Positions 18,436-27,298 of a DNA stretch of 64,000 bases are shown one piece after another; positions within the stretch are counted from its first letter, which is position 1; every line of letters begins with the position of its first letter. Below the pieces are notes generated by a model. It had not been told where the DNA came from. It ran no database searches and saw nothing but the letters and a program-made list of their open reading frames with translations. This DNA is from Hydrogenophilales bacterium (GTDB lineage Bacteria > Pseudomonadota > Gammaproteobacteria > Burkholderiales > Thiobacillaceae), in contig JADJCP010000001.1 of assembly GCA_016703155.1 (NCBI GenBank), positions 434,001-498,000 of the forward strand, in the 5' to 3' direction. The position numbers were made by a program, and so were the translations under genes.

Positions 18436-18682
18436 TTAGGGAACGCATATATTCGCTAACTGTTCATTGCGAGGCGGCAAAGCCGACGCGTCAATCCAGT
18501 CCAATCCCACCGCCGCAGGCGACCTACACCCCCCTGGACTGCCGCGCTGCGCTCGCAGTGACGAAACCACCCCATCCCGTCATTGCGAGCGCAGCGCGGC
18601 AATCCAATGCACTATATTTATCAACAGCATGGATCGCCACGCCGCTACGCGCCTCGCGACGAATTCTCCAGCGTTTCCTTTA
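18436..18682 (+). repeat. MITE-like palindromic repeat, copy 1 (enlarged)
   Basis: The outer ends ttagggaacgc (18436) and gcgtttccttta (to 18682) match the inverted ends of copies 2 and 3. The core tcattgcgagcgcagcgcgg (18577 on) and ggatcgccacgccgct are the same sequences seen at 31018-31152 and, inverted, at 58709-58846. A second partial core (cattgcgaggcggcaaagcc, 18465 on) inside makes this copy about 110 bp longer, as if one element sits within another. It lies about 100 bp before the kdp genes. Confidence 0.8.
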
Positions 18683-18696
18683 ATCTTTTCTTAACA
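18679..18696 (+). promoter_or_regulatory. possible KdpE-binding T-rich leader site
   Basis: tttaatcttttcttaaca is a T-rich run about 80 bp before the first small ORF of the kdp operon. KdpE sites known in enterobacteria are T-rich and lie just upstream of kdpF. A second candidate, catctttacaggc, follows at about 18719. Assignment rests on position and composition only. Confidence 0.3.
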
Positions 18697-18778
18697 GCAT
18701 CTCCCCCAGTCTTAGCCGCATCTTTACAGGCTGGGGTCTAAAGTTCAGCACACCCCATTCATGTAGCAAGGAGATGGC

Positions 18779-18871
18779 ATGGACCTGCTTTTTCTGGTGC
18801 TCGGCATAGGCTTCTTCGCCCTCACCGCCGTGCTGGTCGTCGCATTCGAAAAACTCAGGGGGCACAAATGA
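18779..18871 (+). CDS. 30-residue single-span membrane peptide upstream of kdpF
   Basis: ATG preceded by AAGGAG (18768-18773) with good spacing. The peptide starts MDLLFLVLG and ends FEKLRGHK, so it has one hydrophobic helix and a basic end. The stop overlaps the kdpF start (ATGA), and kdpF in turn overlaps kdpA, so all three are coupled. Similar tiny ORFs precede kdpF in other proteobacteria as I recall. It may be an extra small subunit, or serve as the ribosome-loading leader for the short kdpF. Confidence 0.65.
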   Translation: MDLLFLVLGIGFFALTAVLVVAFEKLRGHK

Positions 18872-18960
18872 GCGCCCTCTACCTCATCGCGCTGGTCGCC
18901 ACGGTGGGCATATTCGCCTATCTGGTCGCCGTGCTGTTCTATCCGGAGTACTTCTCATGA
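18868..18960 (+). CDS. kdpF: potassium-transporting ATPase small subunit KdpF
   Basis: 30 residues, one transmembrane helix, ending FYPEYFS, which resembles the C-terminal motif of betaproteobacterial KdpF. KdpF is a stabilising peptide of the KdpFABC complex in the inner membrane. ATG overlaps the previous ORF by 4 nt and the stop overlaps the kdpA ATG at 18957. It is too short for standard gene calling. Confidence 0.85.
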   Translation: MSALYLIALVATVGIFAYLVAVLFYPEYFS

Positions 18961-20702
18961 CGGGCAATGGCTATTTCCAACTCGCCCTCTATCTGATCAC
19001 CCTCATCGGTCTGGCCTGGCCCCTGGGCCTGTACATGGCGCGCGTCTACAAGGACGAAATCCCCGGATTCATGCGCTGGCTGAAGCCGGTGGAGAACCTG
19101 GTCTACCGCCTCACCGGCGTCAAGCCGGGCGACGACATGCCCTGGACCCGCTACGCCTTCGCCATGCTGGCCTTCAACCTGATTGGCTTCCTGGCGGTCT
19201 ATCTGCTGCAACGCTTCCAGGTCTGGCTGCCGCTCAATCCGGAGGGCCTCGGCGCGGTCACGCCCGACTCCGCGTTCAACACGGCGGTCAGCTTCGCCAC
19301 CAACACCAACTGGCAAGGCTACGGCGGCGAAACCACCATGGCCTACCTGACCCAGATGCTTGGCCTCAACGTGCAGAACTTCGTCTCCGCGGCCACCGGC
19401 ATGGCCGTGCTGGTGGCCCTGATGCGCGCCTTCACGCGCCGGGAAGCGGGCGGCGTCGGCAACTTCTGGGTCGATATGGTGCGCTCCACGCTTTACATAC
19501 TGCTACCGCTGTCGCTGATCCTGTCGCTGGCGCTGGTGAGCCAGGGCGTGGTGCAGAGCTTCTCGGCCTATGAGAAGGCCGCGCTGGTACAGCCTTACGC
19601 GCAGGCGGAAACAACGGTCACGGAACAAGTCATCGCCGTCGGCCCGGCCGCCTCGCAGATCGCCATCAAGCAGCTCGGCACCAACGGCGGCGGCTTCTTC
19701 AACGTCAACTCCGCCCACCCGCTGGAGAACCCGACCCCGCTTTCCAACTTCCTGGAACTGCTGGCCATCCTGCTGATTCCGGCCGCGCTCTGTTTCACCT
19801 TCGGCCGCTTCGTCGGCGACATGCGCCAGGGCGGGGCGATACTCGCCGCCATGACCGTGGTGTTCACCGCCCTGCTGGCGGTGTGCGTCTGGGCCGAACA
19901 GTCGGGCAACCCGCTGTTCGACCGCCTGGGCCTGGCCACCGGCGCCTCCGAGATGCAGGCCGGCGGCAACATGGAAGGCAAGGAGACCCGTTTCGGCGTG
20001 GTCAACTCCGCCCTCTGGGCCACCGCCACCACCGCCGCCTCGAATGGATCAGTCAATTCCATGCACGATTCCTTCACGCCCATCGGCGGAATGGTGCCGA
20101 TGTGGCTGATACAGCTCGGCGAGGTGATCTACGGCGGCGTCGGCTCCGGCCTCTACGGCATGATCGTGTTCGCCCTCATCGGTGTGTTCATCGCCGGCCT
20201 GATGATCGGCCGCACCCCCGAGTATCTGGGCAAGAAGATCGAGGCCTTCGAGGTCAAGATGGCCGCCGTCGCCATCCTCATCCCCCCGCTGGTGGTGCTG
20301 GTCGGCACCGCCCTGGCCGTGGGGCTGGACGTCGGCCGCGCCGGCATCTTCAACCCCGGCGCGCATGGCTTCTCGGAGGTGCTCTACGCCCTGTCCTCGG
20401 CCGGCAACAACAACGGCAGCGCCTTCGGCGGCCTGTCGGCCAACACGCCCTTCTACAACACCCTGCTGGGCATGGCCATGCTGCTGTCGCGCTACTGGCT
20501 GATGATCCCCGTGCTGGGCATCGCCGGCTCGCTGGCGGCCAAGAAGATCGTCCCGGCTGGCAGCGGCACTCTGCCCACCCATACCCCGCTGTTCGTGCTG
20601 CTGCTGGTCGTCACTGTCTTGCTGGTCGGCGCGTTGACCTTCGTTCCCGCCCTGGCGCTGGGGCCGGTGGTGGAGCAGTTGCAGATGCTCGGGGTGAAGT
20701 GA
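18957..20702 (+). CDS. kdpA: potassium-transporting ATPase channel-like subunit KdpA
   Basis: 581 residues with about ten hydrophobic helices, the normal size. KdpA binds and passes K+ in the high-affinity Kdp pump. The selectivity-filter-type segments are visible, including TNTNWQGYGGE, QLGTNGGGFFNVNSAHPLEN, GVVNSALWATATTAASNGS and LSSAGNNNGSAFGGLSANTP. The start overlaps the kdpF stop. It is followed by a 95-nt spacer with an inverted repeat rather than being coupled directly to kdpB. Confidence 0.97.
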   Translation: MTGNGYFQLALYLITLIGLAWPLGLYMARVYKDEIPGFMRWLKPVENLVYRLTGVKPGDDMPWTRYAFAMLAFNLIGFLAVYLLQRFQVWLPLNPEGLGAVTPDSAFNTAVSFATNTNWQGYGGETTMAYLTQMLGLNVQNFVSAATGMAVLVALMRAFTRREAGGVGNFWVDMVRSTLYILLPLSLILSLALVSQGVVQSFSAYEKAALVQPYAQAETTVTEQVIAVGPAASQIAIKQLGTNGGGFFNVNSAHPLENPTPLSNFLELLAILLIPAALCFTFGRFVGDMRQGGAILAAMTVVFTALLAVCVWAEQSGNPLFDRLGLATGASEMQAGGNMEGKETRFGVVNSALWATATTAASNGSVNSMHDSFTPIGGMVPMWLIQLGEVIYGGVGSGLYGMIVFALIGVFIAGLMIGRTPEYLGKKIEAFEVKMAAVAILIPPLVVLVGTALAVGLDVGRAGIFNPGAHGFSEVLYALSSAGNNNGSAFGGLSANTPFYNTLLGMAMLLSRYWLMIPVLGIAGSLAAKKIVPAGSGTLPTHTPLFVLLLVVTVLLVGALTFVPALALGPVVEQLQMLGVK

Positions 20703-20705
20703 TGC

Positions 20706-20768
20706 GTCGGGTTACGGCTGTGCCTCCGACCCGTGACAAGGCGGGCCGGGTGCGCAGCGTAACCCGAC
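20706..20768. repeat. REP-like inverted repeat between kdpA and kdpB
   Basis: Perfect 11-bp arms gtcgggttacg (20706-20716) and cgtaacccgac (20758-20768) around a 41-nt GC-rich loop that can fold further. It lies 4 nt after the kdpA stop and ends 30 nt before kdpB. A stem here in the mRNA could tune the A:B ratio or protect the upstream message. Confidence 0.7.
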
Positions 20769-20797
20769 AACCGCCCATAGCATTTTGGAGAACAAAG

Positions 20798-22900
20798 ATG
20801 CACAAGACTCAAACTCTCTACGATGCCGCCCTGATCAAGGCGGCCATCTGGGACGCGGTGAAGCGCCTGTCGCCCCGCCACCAGATCAAGAATCCGGTGA
20901 TGTTCGTGGTCTGGCTGGGCAGCCTGCTCACCACCGGCCTGTTCGTGCAGGCACTCATCGGCCAAGGCGAGGCACCGGCGGGGTTCATCCTCGCCATCAG
21001 CCTCTGGCTCTGGTTCACGGTGCTGTTCGCCAACTTCGCCGAGGCGGTGGCGGAAGGGCGCGGCAAGGCCCAGGCGGCGGCGCTGAAGGGCATGCGCCGG
21101 ACGGTCATGGCCAAGAAACTGAAAGAGCCCCGTCACGATGCCGCCACCCACGTGGTCAACTCGGAAGACCTGCGCCGGGGCGATGTGGTGCTGGTCACCG
21201 CCGGCGAGACCCTCCCCGGCGACGGCGAGGTGATCGAAGGCGTGGCCTCGGTGGACGAATCGGCCATCACCGGCGAATCGGCCCCGGTGATCCGGGAGGC
21301 GGGGGGCGACTTCTCCGCCGTCACCGGCGGCACCCGGGTGCTGTCCGACTGGCTGGTGGTGCGCATCGCCGTCAACCCCGGCGAGACCTTCCTCGACCGC
21401 ATGATCAACATGGTGGAAGGCGCCAAGCGCCAGAAGACCCCGAACGAGATCGCCCTGACCATCCTGCTGGTGGCGCTGACCATCGTCTTCCTGCTCGCCA
21501 CCGTCACCCTGCTGCCGTTCTCGCTGTTCAGCGTCGACGCCGCCGGCTCGGGTGAGCCGGTCAGCGTGACGGTGCTGACCGCCCTCTTGGTCTGCCTGAT
21601 CCCGACCACCATTGGCGGCCTCTTGTCCGCCATCGGCGTCGCCGGCATGGGCCGCATGATGGCCAAGAACGTCATCGCCACCTCCGGCCGCGCCGTCGAG
21701 GCGGCCGGCGACGTCGACGTGCTGCTGCTGGACAAGACCGGCACCATCACGCTCGGCAACCGCCAAGCCAGCGCTTTCCTGCCGGCCCACGGCGTCAAGG
21801 AAGTGGAACTGGCCGATGCCGCCCAGCTGGCGTCGCTCGCCGACGAAACGCCGGAAGGCCGCAGCATCATGGTCCTGGCCAAGCAGAAGTTCGCCCTGCG
21901 CGGTCGCGACATCCAGGAGTTGGGCGCAAGTTTCGTCCACTTCACTGCTCACACCCGCATGAGCGGCGTCGACCTGGATGGCCGCGAGATCCGCAAGGGC
22001 GCCGCCGATGCCATCCGCGCCTGGGTCGCCGGCCTGGGTGGGCACTTCCCGTCCGAGGTGGACAGCCTGGTCGAACAGGTCGCCAAGCGCGGCTCCACCC
22101 CGCTGGTGGTGGCCGAGTCGCGCCAAGATTCTTCAGGTGGGCAAGCCCACGGCGGCCAAGCCCGTGTCCTCGGCGTGGTCGAGCTGAAGGACATCGTCAA
22201 GGGCGGCATCAAGGAACGCTTCGCCGAACTGCGCCGCATGGGCATCAAGACCGTGATGATCACCGGCGACAACCGCCTCACCGCCGCCGCCATCGCCGCC
22301 GAGGCCGGGGTCGACGACTTCCTCGCCGAGGCCACGCCCGAGGCCAAGCTGAAGCTGATCCGCGAATACCAGGCGCAGGGCCGCCTGGTGGCCATGACCG
22401 GCGACGGCACCAACGACGCCCCGGCGCTGGCCCAGGCCGACGTCGCGGTGGCCATGAACACCGGCACCCAGGCCGCCAAGGAGGCCGGCAACATGGTGGA
22501 CCTGGACTCCAACCCCACCAAGCTGATCGAGGTGGTGGAGACCGGCAAGCAGATGCTGATGACGCGCGGCTCGCTGACCACCTTCTCCATCGCCAACGAC
22601 ATGGCCAAGTACTTCGCCATCATCCCGGCCGCCTTCGCCACCACCTACCCGGCACTCAACGCGCTCAACGTCATGGGCCTGGCCACCCCGGCCAGCGCCA
22701 TCCTGTCGGCGGTGATCTTCAACGCCCTGATCATCGTCGCCCTCATCCCGCTGGCCCTGAAGGGGGTGAAATACCGCCCGCTGGGCGCCGGCACGCTGCT
22801 GCAACGCAACCTGCTGGTGTATGGCGTCGGCGGCCTGATCGTCCCCTTCATCGGTATCAAGGCCATCGACCTCGTTCTGGTCGGCCTGAACCTCGCCTAA
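20798..22900 (+). CDS. kdpB: potassium-transporting ATPase ATP-binding subunit KdpB
   Basis: 700 residues; start ATG with GGAG 7 nt upstream. P-type ATPase that energises K+ uptake through KdpA. It has SAITGESAPV (actuator), LLLDKTGTITLG (Asp phosphorylated in the cycle), the nucleotide-binding FTAHTRMSG and KGA region, MITGDNRLTAAAIA and MTGDGTNDAPALAQADVAVAM. There is a small unusual insertion near residues 440-455, after LVVAE, reading SRQDSSGGQAHGGQA, where most relatives go almost directly to RVLGV. The insertion is encoded by a partly palindromic GGTGGGCAAGCCCAC sequence. Confidence 0.97.
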   Translation: MHKTQTLYDAALIKAAIWDAVKRLSPRHQIKNPVMFVVWLGSLLTTGLFVQALIGQGEAPAGFILAISLWLWFTVLFANFAEAVAEGRGKAQAAALKGMRRTVMAKKLKEPRHDAATHVVNSEDLRRGDVVLVTAGETLPGDGEVIEGVASVDESAITGESAPVIREAGGDFSAVTGGTRVLSDWLVVRIAVNPGETFLDRMINMVEGAKRQKTPNEIALTILLVALTIVFLLATVTLLPFSLFSVDAAGSGEPVSVTVLTALLVCLIPTTIGGLLSAIGVAGMGRMMAKNVIATSGRAVEAAGDVDVLLLDKTGTITLGNRQASAFLPAHGVKEVELADAAQLASLADETPEGRSIMVLAKQKFALRGRDIQELGASFVHFTAHTRMSGVDLDGREIRKGAADAIRAWVAGLGGHFPSEVDSLVEQVAKRGSTPLVVAESRQDSSGGQAHGGQARVLGVVELKDIVKGGIKERFAELRRMGIKTVMITGDNRLTAAAIAAEAGVDDFLAEATPEAKLKLIREYQAQGRLVAMTGDGTNDAPALAQADVAVAMNTGTQAAKEAGNMVDLDSNPTKLIEVVETGKQMLMTRGSLTTFSIANDMAKYFAIIPAAFATTYPALNALNVMGLATPASAILSAVIFNALIIVALIPLALKGVKYRPLGAGTLLQRNLLVYGVGGLIVPFIGIKAIDLVLVGLNLA

Positions 22901-22910
22901 GGAGTAAACC

Positions 22911-23495
22911 ATGCTGAACGAACTCAAACCCGCCCTGCTCATGCTGGCCGTGTTCACCGTGATCACCGGCGGCGTCTATCCTCTGGTGGTCACCGGCATC
23001 GCCCAGGGCGGCTTCCCGCACCAGGCCAACGGCACTCTGATCGAACACGACGGCAAGGTGGTCGGCTCTGAACTCATCGGCCAGCCCTACACCGATCCGA
23101 AGTACTTCTGGGGCCGCCCCTCGGCCACCGGCCCGGTACCCTACAACGCCGGCGCCTCGTCCGGTTCCAACCTGGGCCCGCTGAATCCGGCCCTGGAGGA
23201 AGCGGTCAAGGCCCGCATTGAAGCCTTAAAAGCCGCCGACCCCAGCCAGACCGCGCCGATCCCGGTCGACCTGGTCACCGCCTCCGCCAGCGGCCTCGAT
23301 CCAGAGATCAGCCCGGCCGCCGCCGCTTGGCAAGCGCCGCGCATCGCCCGCCTGCGCGGGCTGCCTCTGGAAAGCGTGCGCGGTCTGGTCGAGAAACACA
23401 CGCAAGACCGCCAGTTCGGCGTGTTGGGCGAAGCCCGGGTCAATGTGCTGCAACTCAATCTGGCGCTGGACGCGGAGCGGCAGAAATCCAGGTAA
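22911..23495 (+). CDS. kdpC: potassium-transporting ATPase subunit KdpC
   Basis: 194 residues, normal length. One N-terminal transmembrane helix (residues about 8-28) and a periplasmic domain with the family motifs FWGRPSAT, GASSGSNLGPLNP, VTASASGLDPEISPAAA and GVLGEARVNVLQLNLALD. It completes the KdpFABC complex and lies 10 nt after kdpB. Downstream the operon is interrupted: kdpD starts 4.1 kb later. Confidence 0.96.
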   Translation: MLNELKPALLMLAVFTVITGGVYPLVVTGIAQGGFPHQANGTLIEHDGKVVGSELIGQPYTDPKYFWGRPSATGPVPYNAGASSGSNLGPLNPALEEAVKARIEALKAADPSQTAPIPVDLVTASASGLDPEISPAAAAWQAPRIARLRGLPLESVRGLVEKHTQDRQFGVLGEARVNVLQLNLALDAERQKSR

Positions 23496-23519
23496 ATATC
23501 GTGAACTCCGATCGTTTGA

Positions 23520-23941
23520 TTACAGCCCCCACGGATTGAAGATGCGCGGGAATGGCTCGAAATCCTGGACGTTTCGCGTCACCACAACGAGGCCACGGCA
23601 TTGCGCGCTGGCCATGAGCAAACCATCCATGACCGGCATGGGCCTGCCGGCCAGTTCGGCTTGGGCGGAAAGCTGCGCCCAGGCGCTGAGGACGGCGGCG
23701 TCCAGGGTCAGGATGCGGCCCGCGAAGCGTTGTTCGATCTTGCCCAGCCAGAGGGTGAGTTTCTGTGCCCTTGCCGGGTCGTCAGCGCGGAGTTTGATGA
23801 TGCCATTTCGATTTCGCCCAGGCTGATCACGCTGATATACAGGCTGGCTTCGTCCTGATCGTCCAGCCAGCCGATCACCTTGGGGGCGGGCGCTTTCTTG
23901 ATGTATTTGGATAACACGCAGGTATCGAGCAGCCAGCTCAT
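23520..23941 (-). CDS. PIN-domain toxin (VapC/FitB-like), apparent one-base frameshift
   Basis: About 140 residues if repaired. PIN domains are Mg-dependent RNases. The N-terminal half (MSWLLDTCVLSKYIKK, first acidic residue in LLDTC, then SVISLGEIE) is in the frame starting at 23941. The second half (LTLDAAVLSAWAQL, PVMDGLLMASA, VVTRNVQDFE) lies in the next frame. One A seems missing near 23803, in GAAATGGC. All four acidic positions expected of PIN domains are then present. The ATG overlaps the antitoxin stop by 4 nt. It lies in opposite orientation to the kdp genes. Confidence 0.82.
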
Positions 23942-24192
23942 AGCTCGACATTCCTGCCGATGTCGCGGCTACGTGAAAAGTCCAGGTCTTCTCCCGCAAG
24001 GTCCGGGTTCAGCAGCGCCGCGGAGAGTTTGCCGCCAGCGCGGCGGGTGAGTCGGGCGTAGTCCTCGACCGAAACCACGACCGCCGTGGGGCGGCCATGC
24101 ACGGTGACCACCTGGGCGTCCCCGCCAGCCGCCTGTTTGATGAGTTGGCTCAGGTTGTTCTTGGCTTCCTGCAATTGCCATTCTGTTTGCAT
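23938..24192 (-). CDS. Phd/YefM-type antitoxin of the PIN pair
   Basis: 84 residues from the ATG at 24192. The N-terminus reads MQTEWQLQEAKNNLSQLIKQ and is followed by VVTVHGRPTAVVVSVEDYARL, the typical Phd/YefM DNA-binding fold with its strand 'PTAVVVS'. The C-terminal tail is acidic and aromatic, suitable for masking the PIN toxin. It lies upstream of the toxin and is translationally coupled to it. Such antitoxins usually repress their own promoter. Confidence 0.87.
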   Translation of the reverse strand: MQTEWQLQEAKNNLSQLIKQAAGGDAQVVTVHGRPTAVVVSVEDYARLTRRAGGKLSAALLNPDLAGEDLDFSRSRDIGRNVEL

Positions 24193-24303
24193 GCTGCTCT
24201 CCCGAATCTGGCCAGTCTGGACAGAATTTAGCCTGAAACAGGCGTTGCCAAGGCATATTCGTATTTCACGCCGGGATTCAATTCGTGTCTGGCCCCCTTG
24301 GCT

Positions 24304-24393
24304 AATGCCGAAGGGCGGACATACGGCGTGTTGGGCGAGCCCAGGGTCAACGTGCTGGCACTGAATCTGGCGCTTGATCAAGGTTCGCGTTGA
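24304..24393 (+). pseudogene. relic of a second kdpC 3' end
   Basis: The plus-strand frame ending in TGA at 24393 reads EGRTYGVLGEPRVNVLALN then LALDQGSR. This matches the last residues of the intact KdpC (FGVLGEARVNVLQLNLALD) but differs at many codon positions, so it is not a fresh copy. Nothing of kdpC precedes it; the preceding sequence is the promoter side of the antitoxin. It looks like the leftover tail of a different kdpC allele. Confidence 0.8.
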
Positions 24394-24461
24394 ATGGCCC
24401 TGAAGGGATTTCCCGACAAGCCGCTATACATGCGGCGGATTACGCCTGTGGCTTATCCCAC

Positions 24462-26602
24462 CTACGATTGTTGTCCCTCTTCATCGCAGGACTTCAGTTG
24501 CTGCAAGTGGCTTCGCACCGGCTCGCTTGTCAGGTCGGCAATGAAGCTGGCGTAGGCCTGTTCCATGCCGGGGTGGAGTTGGATGCGCTCAAGCAACTCA
24601 TCGACATCCCAAACAATCGAGAAATTACCCGGCTCGCGTGAACGCTGTCCGGAAAATACGGACATGAAGCGCCCCAGCCCTTCTTGGTCGGCACATAGCC
24701 GCGCCACAGCATTCCACACTGGCGGGTACACCCTGTTTACCCCGAGTTGGGTCCATCGGTACAAGATGGAGTGAAGCTCAGGCTCTTTGACCAGCAGACC
24801 TTGATCGGAGAGAGCTGAAGCTCGTGCCTTCCATGAGTCGATGGCCACCAATGCTTGATCCTTATCGGGCAACAAAGGCCCCTCGTTTCGCATGTATTCA
24901 TGATGCTTTCTGATCGCAAGCAAACCATGGGGCCATGCCGAATAAAACACCGCGTCCTCGCTGAAGGAGCATGAAACCTGGCTGATCAGCCGCTGCAACA
25001 ATGCAAGACGCATCTCCACGGGTTGCAGGAAAAGAATTTCCAGAAACAAGCGCGAAAAACTATGGCTGATGTCGCTGTCGGCAAAACCTCCGTCGAACAG
25101 CTTGGCGGCAAAATGGGCCAGAGCGTCGAGCAACTCCGAGGGTTGGGCCAGTTCGTTGGGTAGGTAGTGGCGGGCATGGCCGAGCCAGTTTTTCCAGCCC
25201 GCCGCATCCATCCATGCCAGTTCACTCAACAGTCGAGCCGGGTTGTCAAACAAGGCGACGTATTGGCCCGCATCGGGCACCCCTTCTAGGCCACAGCCTT
25301 GGAGCAAGCGCGCCAGATGATTGGTATCGGCGATCCGCCAATGCGCCGTTTTTTCATCATTCTGGCTTTTGTTTGCATAGGGAAACAGAAAGGAACAGGC
25401 CTCTCCGGCCAATTGCCTATCGACCGTACCTTCCTCCGGGAGATGTCTACGCCAGCGCTCTTGTCGCTGTTCGTCCCCCAACCAAGCGCCCCAATCAAAT
25501 GCAAAACCTGAATAGGCATCCCTGAAACCACCACCAGTAAATTCGTCGGGGTGCTCCTGAATCGCCCGCGTTATTTTGGGCAGGCGCTGGGCCAGCGCCT
25601 CGAATACCAGCACGTCACAGGCATTTACGGCTTCGCTCGTGGCCGCCCAGCTCAACCGCAGGTGGTTGGACAGGCGCACGATATGGCGCGGTTGCTTGCA
25701 TAGGACGGCTGCCAGGGGAATACACCTCTCCCAAAGCGCTTCCTCGAACGGCCGAAGTTCTCGCCTGATCTCCTGCAAACCCGCCGTAGCTGCTTGTCCA
25801 AGTGGCTGTTGGCTTGCCATGGGAATAAGGGCGGAATGCGGAAAGCGGCCTGGACGATTTTTGCCAGGTAGCGCCGTCCCGCCGCTTCGTCGCCGCCTTC
25901 ATCCAGGGCTCGGGCCACTTGATCGTCGTCGAAGGCCAGCAGGTAGGTGACATGGCGAAAATCGTCGATGAACTTGATGAGTTGGAAGACAGTGCGGATT
26001 TCCTCCCGGTTGAGCCGGTCGAGGTCATCGAGGATCACCACCACGCTGTGGCCATATTCATCCAGCGCGGCCTCTACTGCGGATTTGGCGCCTTCGATGC
26101 CCTGGCTCTTGCCGAATACCTCCCGTGTACCCTTGATGAAAGCGTTTCCAGCCTCGGCCGCCTTGTCGGCGTAGTCGGCGACATCTTCAGCTAGATTGCC
26201 CACGAAACCCAGCGTGGGCACATATTTCAAATACCGGAGGTGCCGCAGCAGGCCGAGGTAATCGACGATGCGCTGGCCGGCTTCGGTTCCCTTGGCGACG
26301 CCCTCGCCCGGAAGCGGTGCATCGAGCCTTGCCGCAAGCTCGATCAGAAAGGCCTCGATCAACGCATCCAGCCCGCTGATGCGCCAAGGGTTGAAGTCCA
26401 GCACCACGGGCGCGGGATCGAGCTTGTCCAGTTCCTCCTTGACCCAGTCGAGCAGCGTGGTCTTGCCGCTACCCCATTCGCCATCCAAGGCCACCACGAA
26501 GCCGCCGGAACCGTGCCGTGGCGCCGACAGGGCTCGTGCCAATTGAGCCGCGAAGGGGCGTCTGCCGAATTCATCTTGGATAGCCGGGCTGTCGTTGTGC
26601 AT
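24462..26602 (-). CDS. KAP-family P-loop NTPase, apparent one-base frameshift
   Basis: About 710 residues if repaired. The N-terminal frame (from the ATG at 26602) has Walker A GEWGSGKTT (residues 41-49), the PVVLDFNPWR strand typical of KAP NTPases, and Walker B VVVILDDLDRL near residue 190. The downstream frame (to 24462) continues as a long helical C-terminal region of unknown role. The join lies near 25790, where one base seems missing (KQL then TAGLQEIRREL). KAP NTPases are often plasmid- or phage-linked and some act in phage exclusion; that role is only an inference here. It is oriented against kdp and sits with the toxin-antitoxin genes in the inserted segment. Confidence 0.8.
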
Positions 26603-26998
26603 TTATTGCCTCCTGTTTGTCTTCTAAGTCCGGAACTTCCAGCTACCTCAATTTTCCGGGCCGAACCGCTCTCCCATTATCGTCCCAACCTCCCGCCAGG
26701 ACACCACCGGGAACTCGCTTCGCGGCTGGCCCTGGTCCCCGCCCATGACGATCATCCCTTCCACCGAGCATTTAAGAGCATTAAAAGGGTCCATTAAAGG
26801 GGTCAGCTTCGCTTTCTGCCTAACAGCTGTGGAATAGGTAGCGGACTGAAACGCTAGATTAATCAAGGTCCGTTTTGGCCGAACAACAGACACTCTCAGC
26901 CATAGCCCCCTCCGATTCTAAAATGGCCAGCGCCCTCGACCAAGCCGAATAGCGTTGTACAATCAAGGCACTGCCCACTTTCCAAGCCACCCTGAACC
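26603..26998. other. spacer between KAP NTPase and mntA, with short REP-like motif
   Basis: No supported gene. A minus-strand frame (26648-26893) encodes an 81-residue peptide without recognisable features. The motif aaaggggtcagcttcgc (about 26797) recurs inverted at about 56226-56242, as expected for ends of RAYT/REP-type elements. A TACAAT box at about 26957 may belong to the mntA promoter. Confidence 0.4.
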
Positions 26999-27298
26999 AT
27001 GCGCCTGTCCGAAACCCAGACCGAAGCGATTCGCCAGATCGCCCGCCAGTTGGCCGGCGAGGAGGCGCGCGTGCGGGTGTTTGGTTCCCGGCTCGACGAC
27101 TCGCTGCGCGGCGGCGACCTCGATTTGTTGCTGGAGTTGTCGGCACCGGTGGATAACCCGGCCTTGCTCGCGGCGCGGGTTTCGGCCAGGGTTTCCCGGC
27201 TGATGCTCGGTCGTAAAGTGGATGTGGTGGTGAGCGCGCCCAATCTCATGCGTCTGCCGATCCACGAGGTGGCGTTCAGGGAGGGTCGTTTGCTGTGA
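26999..27298 (+). CDS. MNT-type minimal nucleotidyltransferase (antitoxin-like)
   Basis: 99 residues. It carries the nucleotidyltransferase core VFGSRLDDSLRGGDLDLLLE (Gly29-Ser30 then Asp40-x-Asp42) and a third acidic strand GRKVDVVVS. MNT proteins of this kind pair with HEPN RNase toxins; in MntA/HepT systems the MNT protein adenylylates the toxin. The stop overlaps the GTG start of the HEPN frame (GTGA), as in intact pairs, but the partner here is broken. It lies just upstream of kdpD in the same direction. Confidence 0.85.
   Translation: MRLSETQTEAIRQIARQLAGEEARVRVFGSRLDDSLRGGDLDLLLELSAPVDNPALLAARVSARVSRLMLGRKVDVVVSAPNLMRLPIHEVAFREGRLL

Noticed and set aside
20049..22126. Large antisense frames over kdpA and kdpB
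   Set aside because: His/Gln/Asp-rich shadows typical of reverse reading of GC-rich membrane-protein genes.
26648..26893. 81-codon minus-strand ORF between the KAP NTPase and mntA
   Set aside because: No ribosome site, no recognisable motif, and it overlaps a REP-type motif and the likely mntA promoter.
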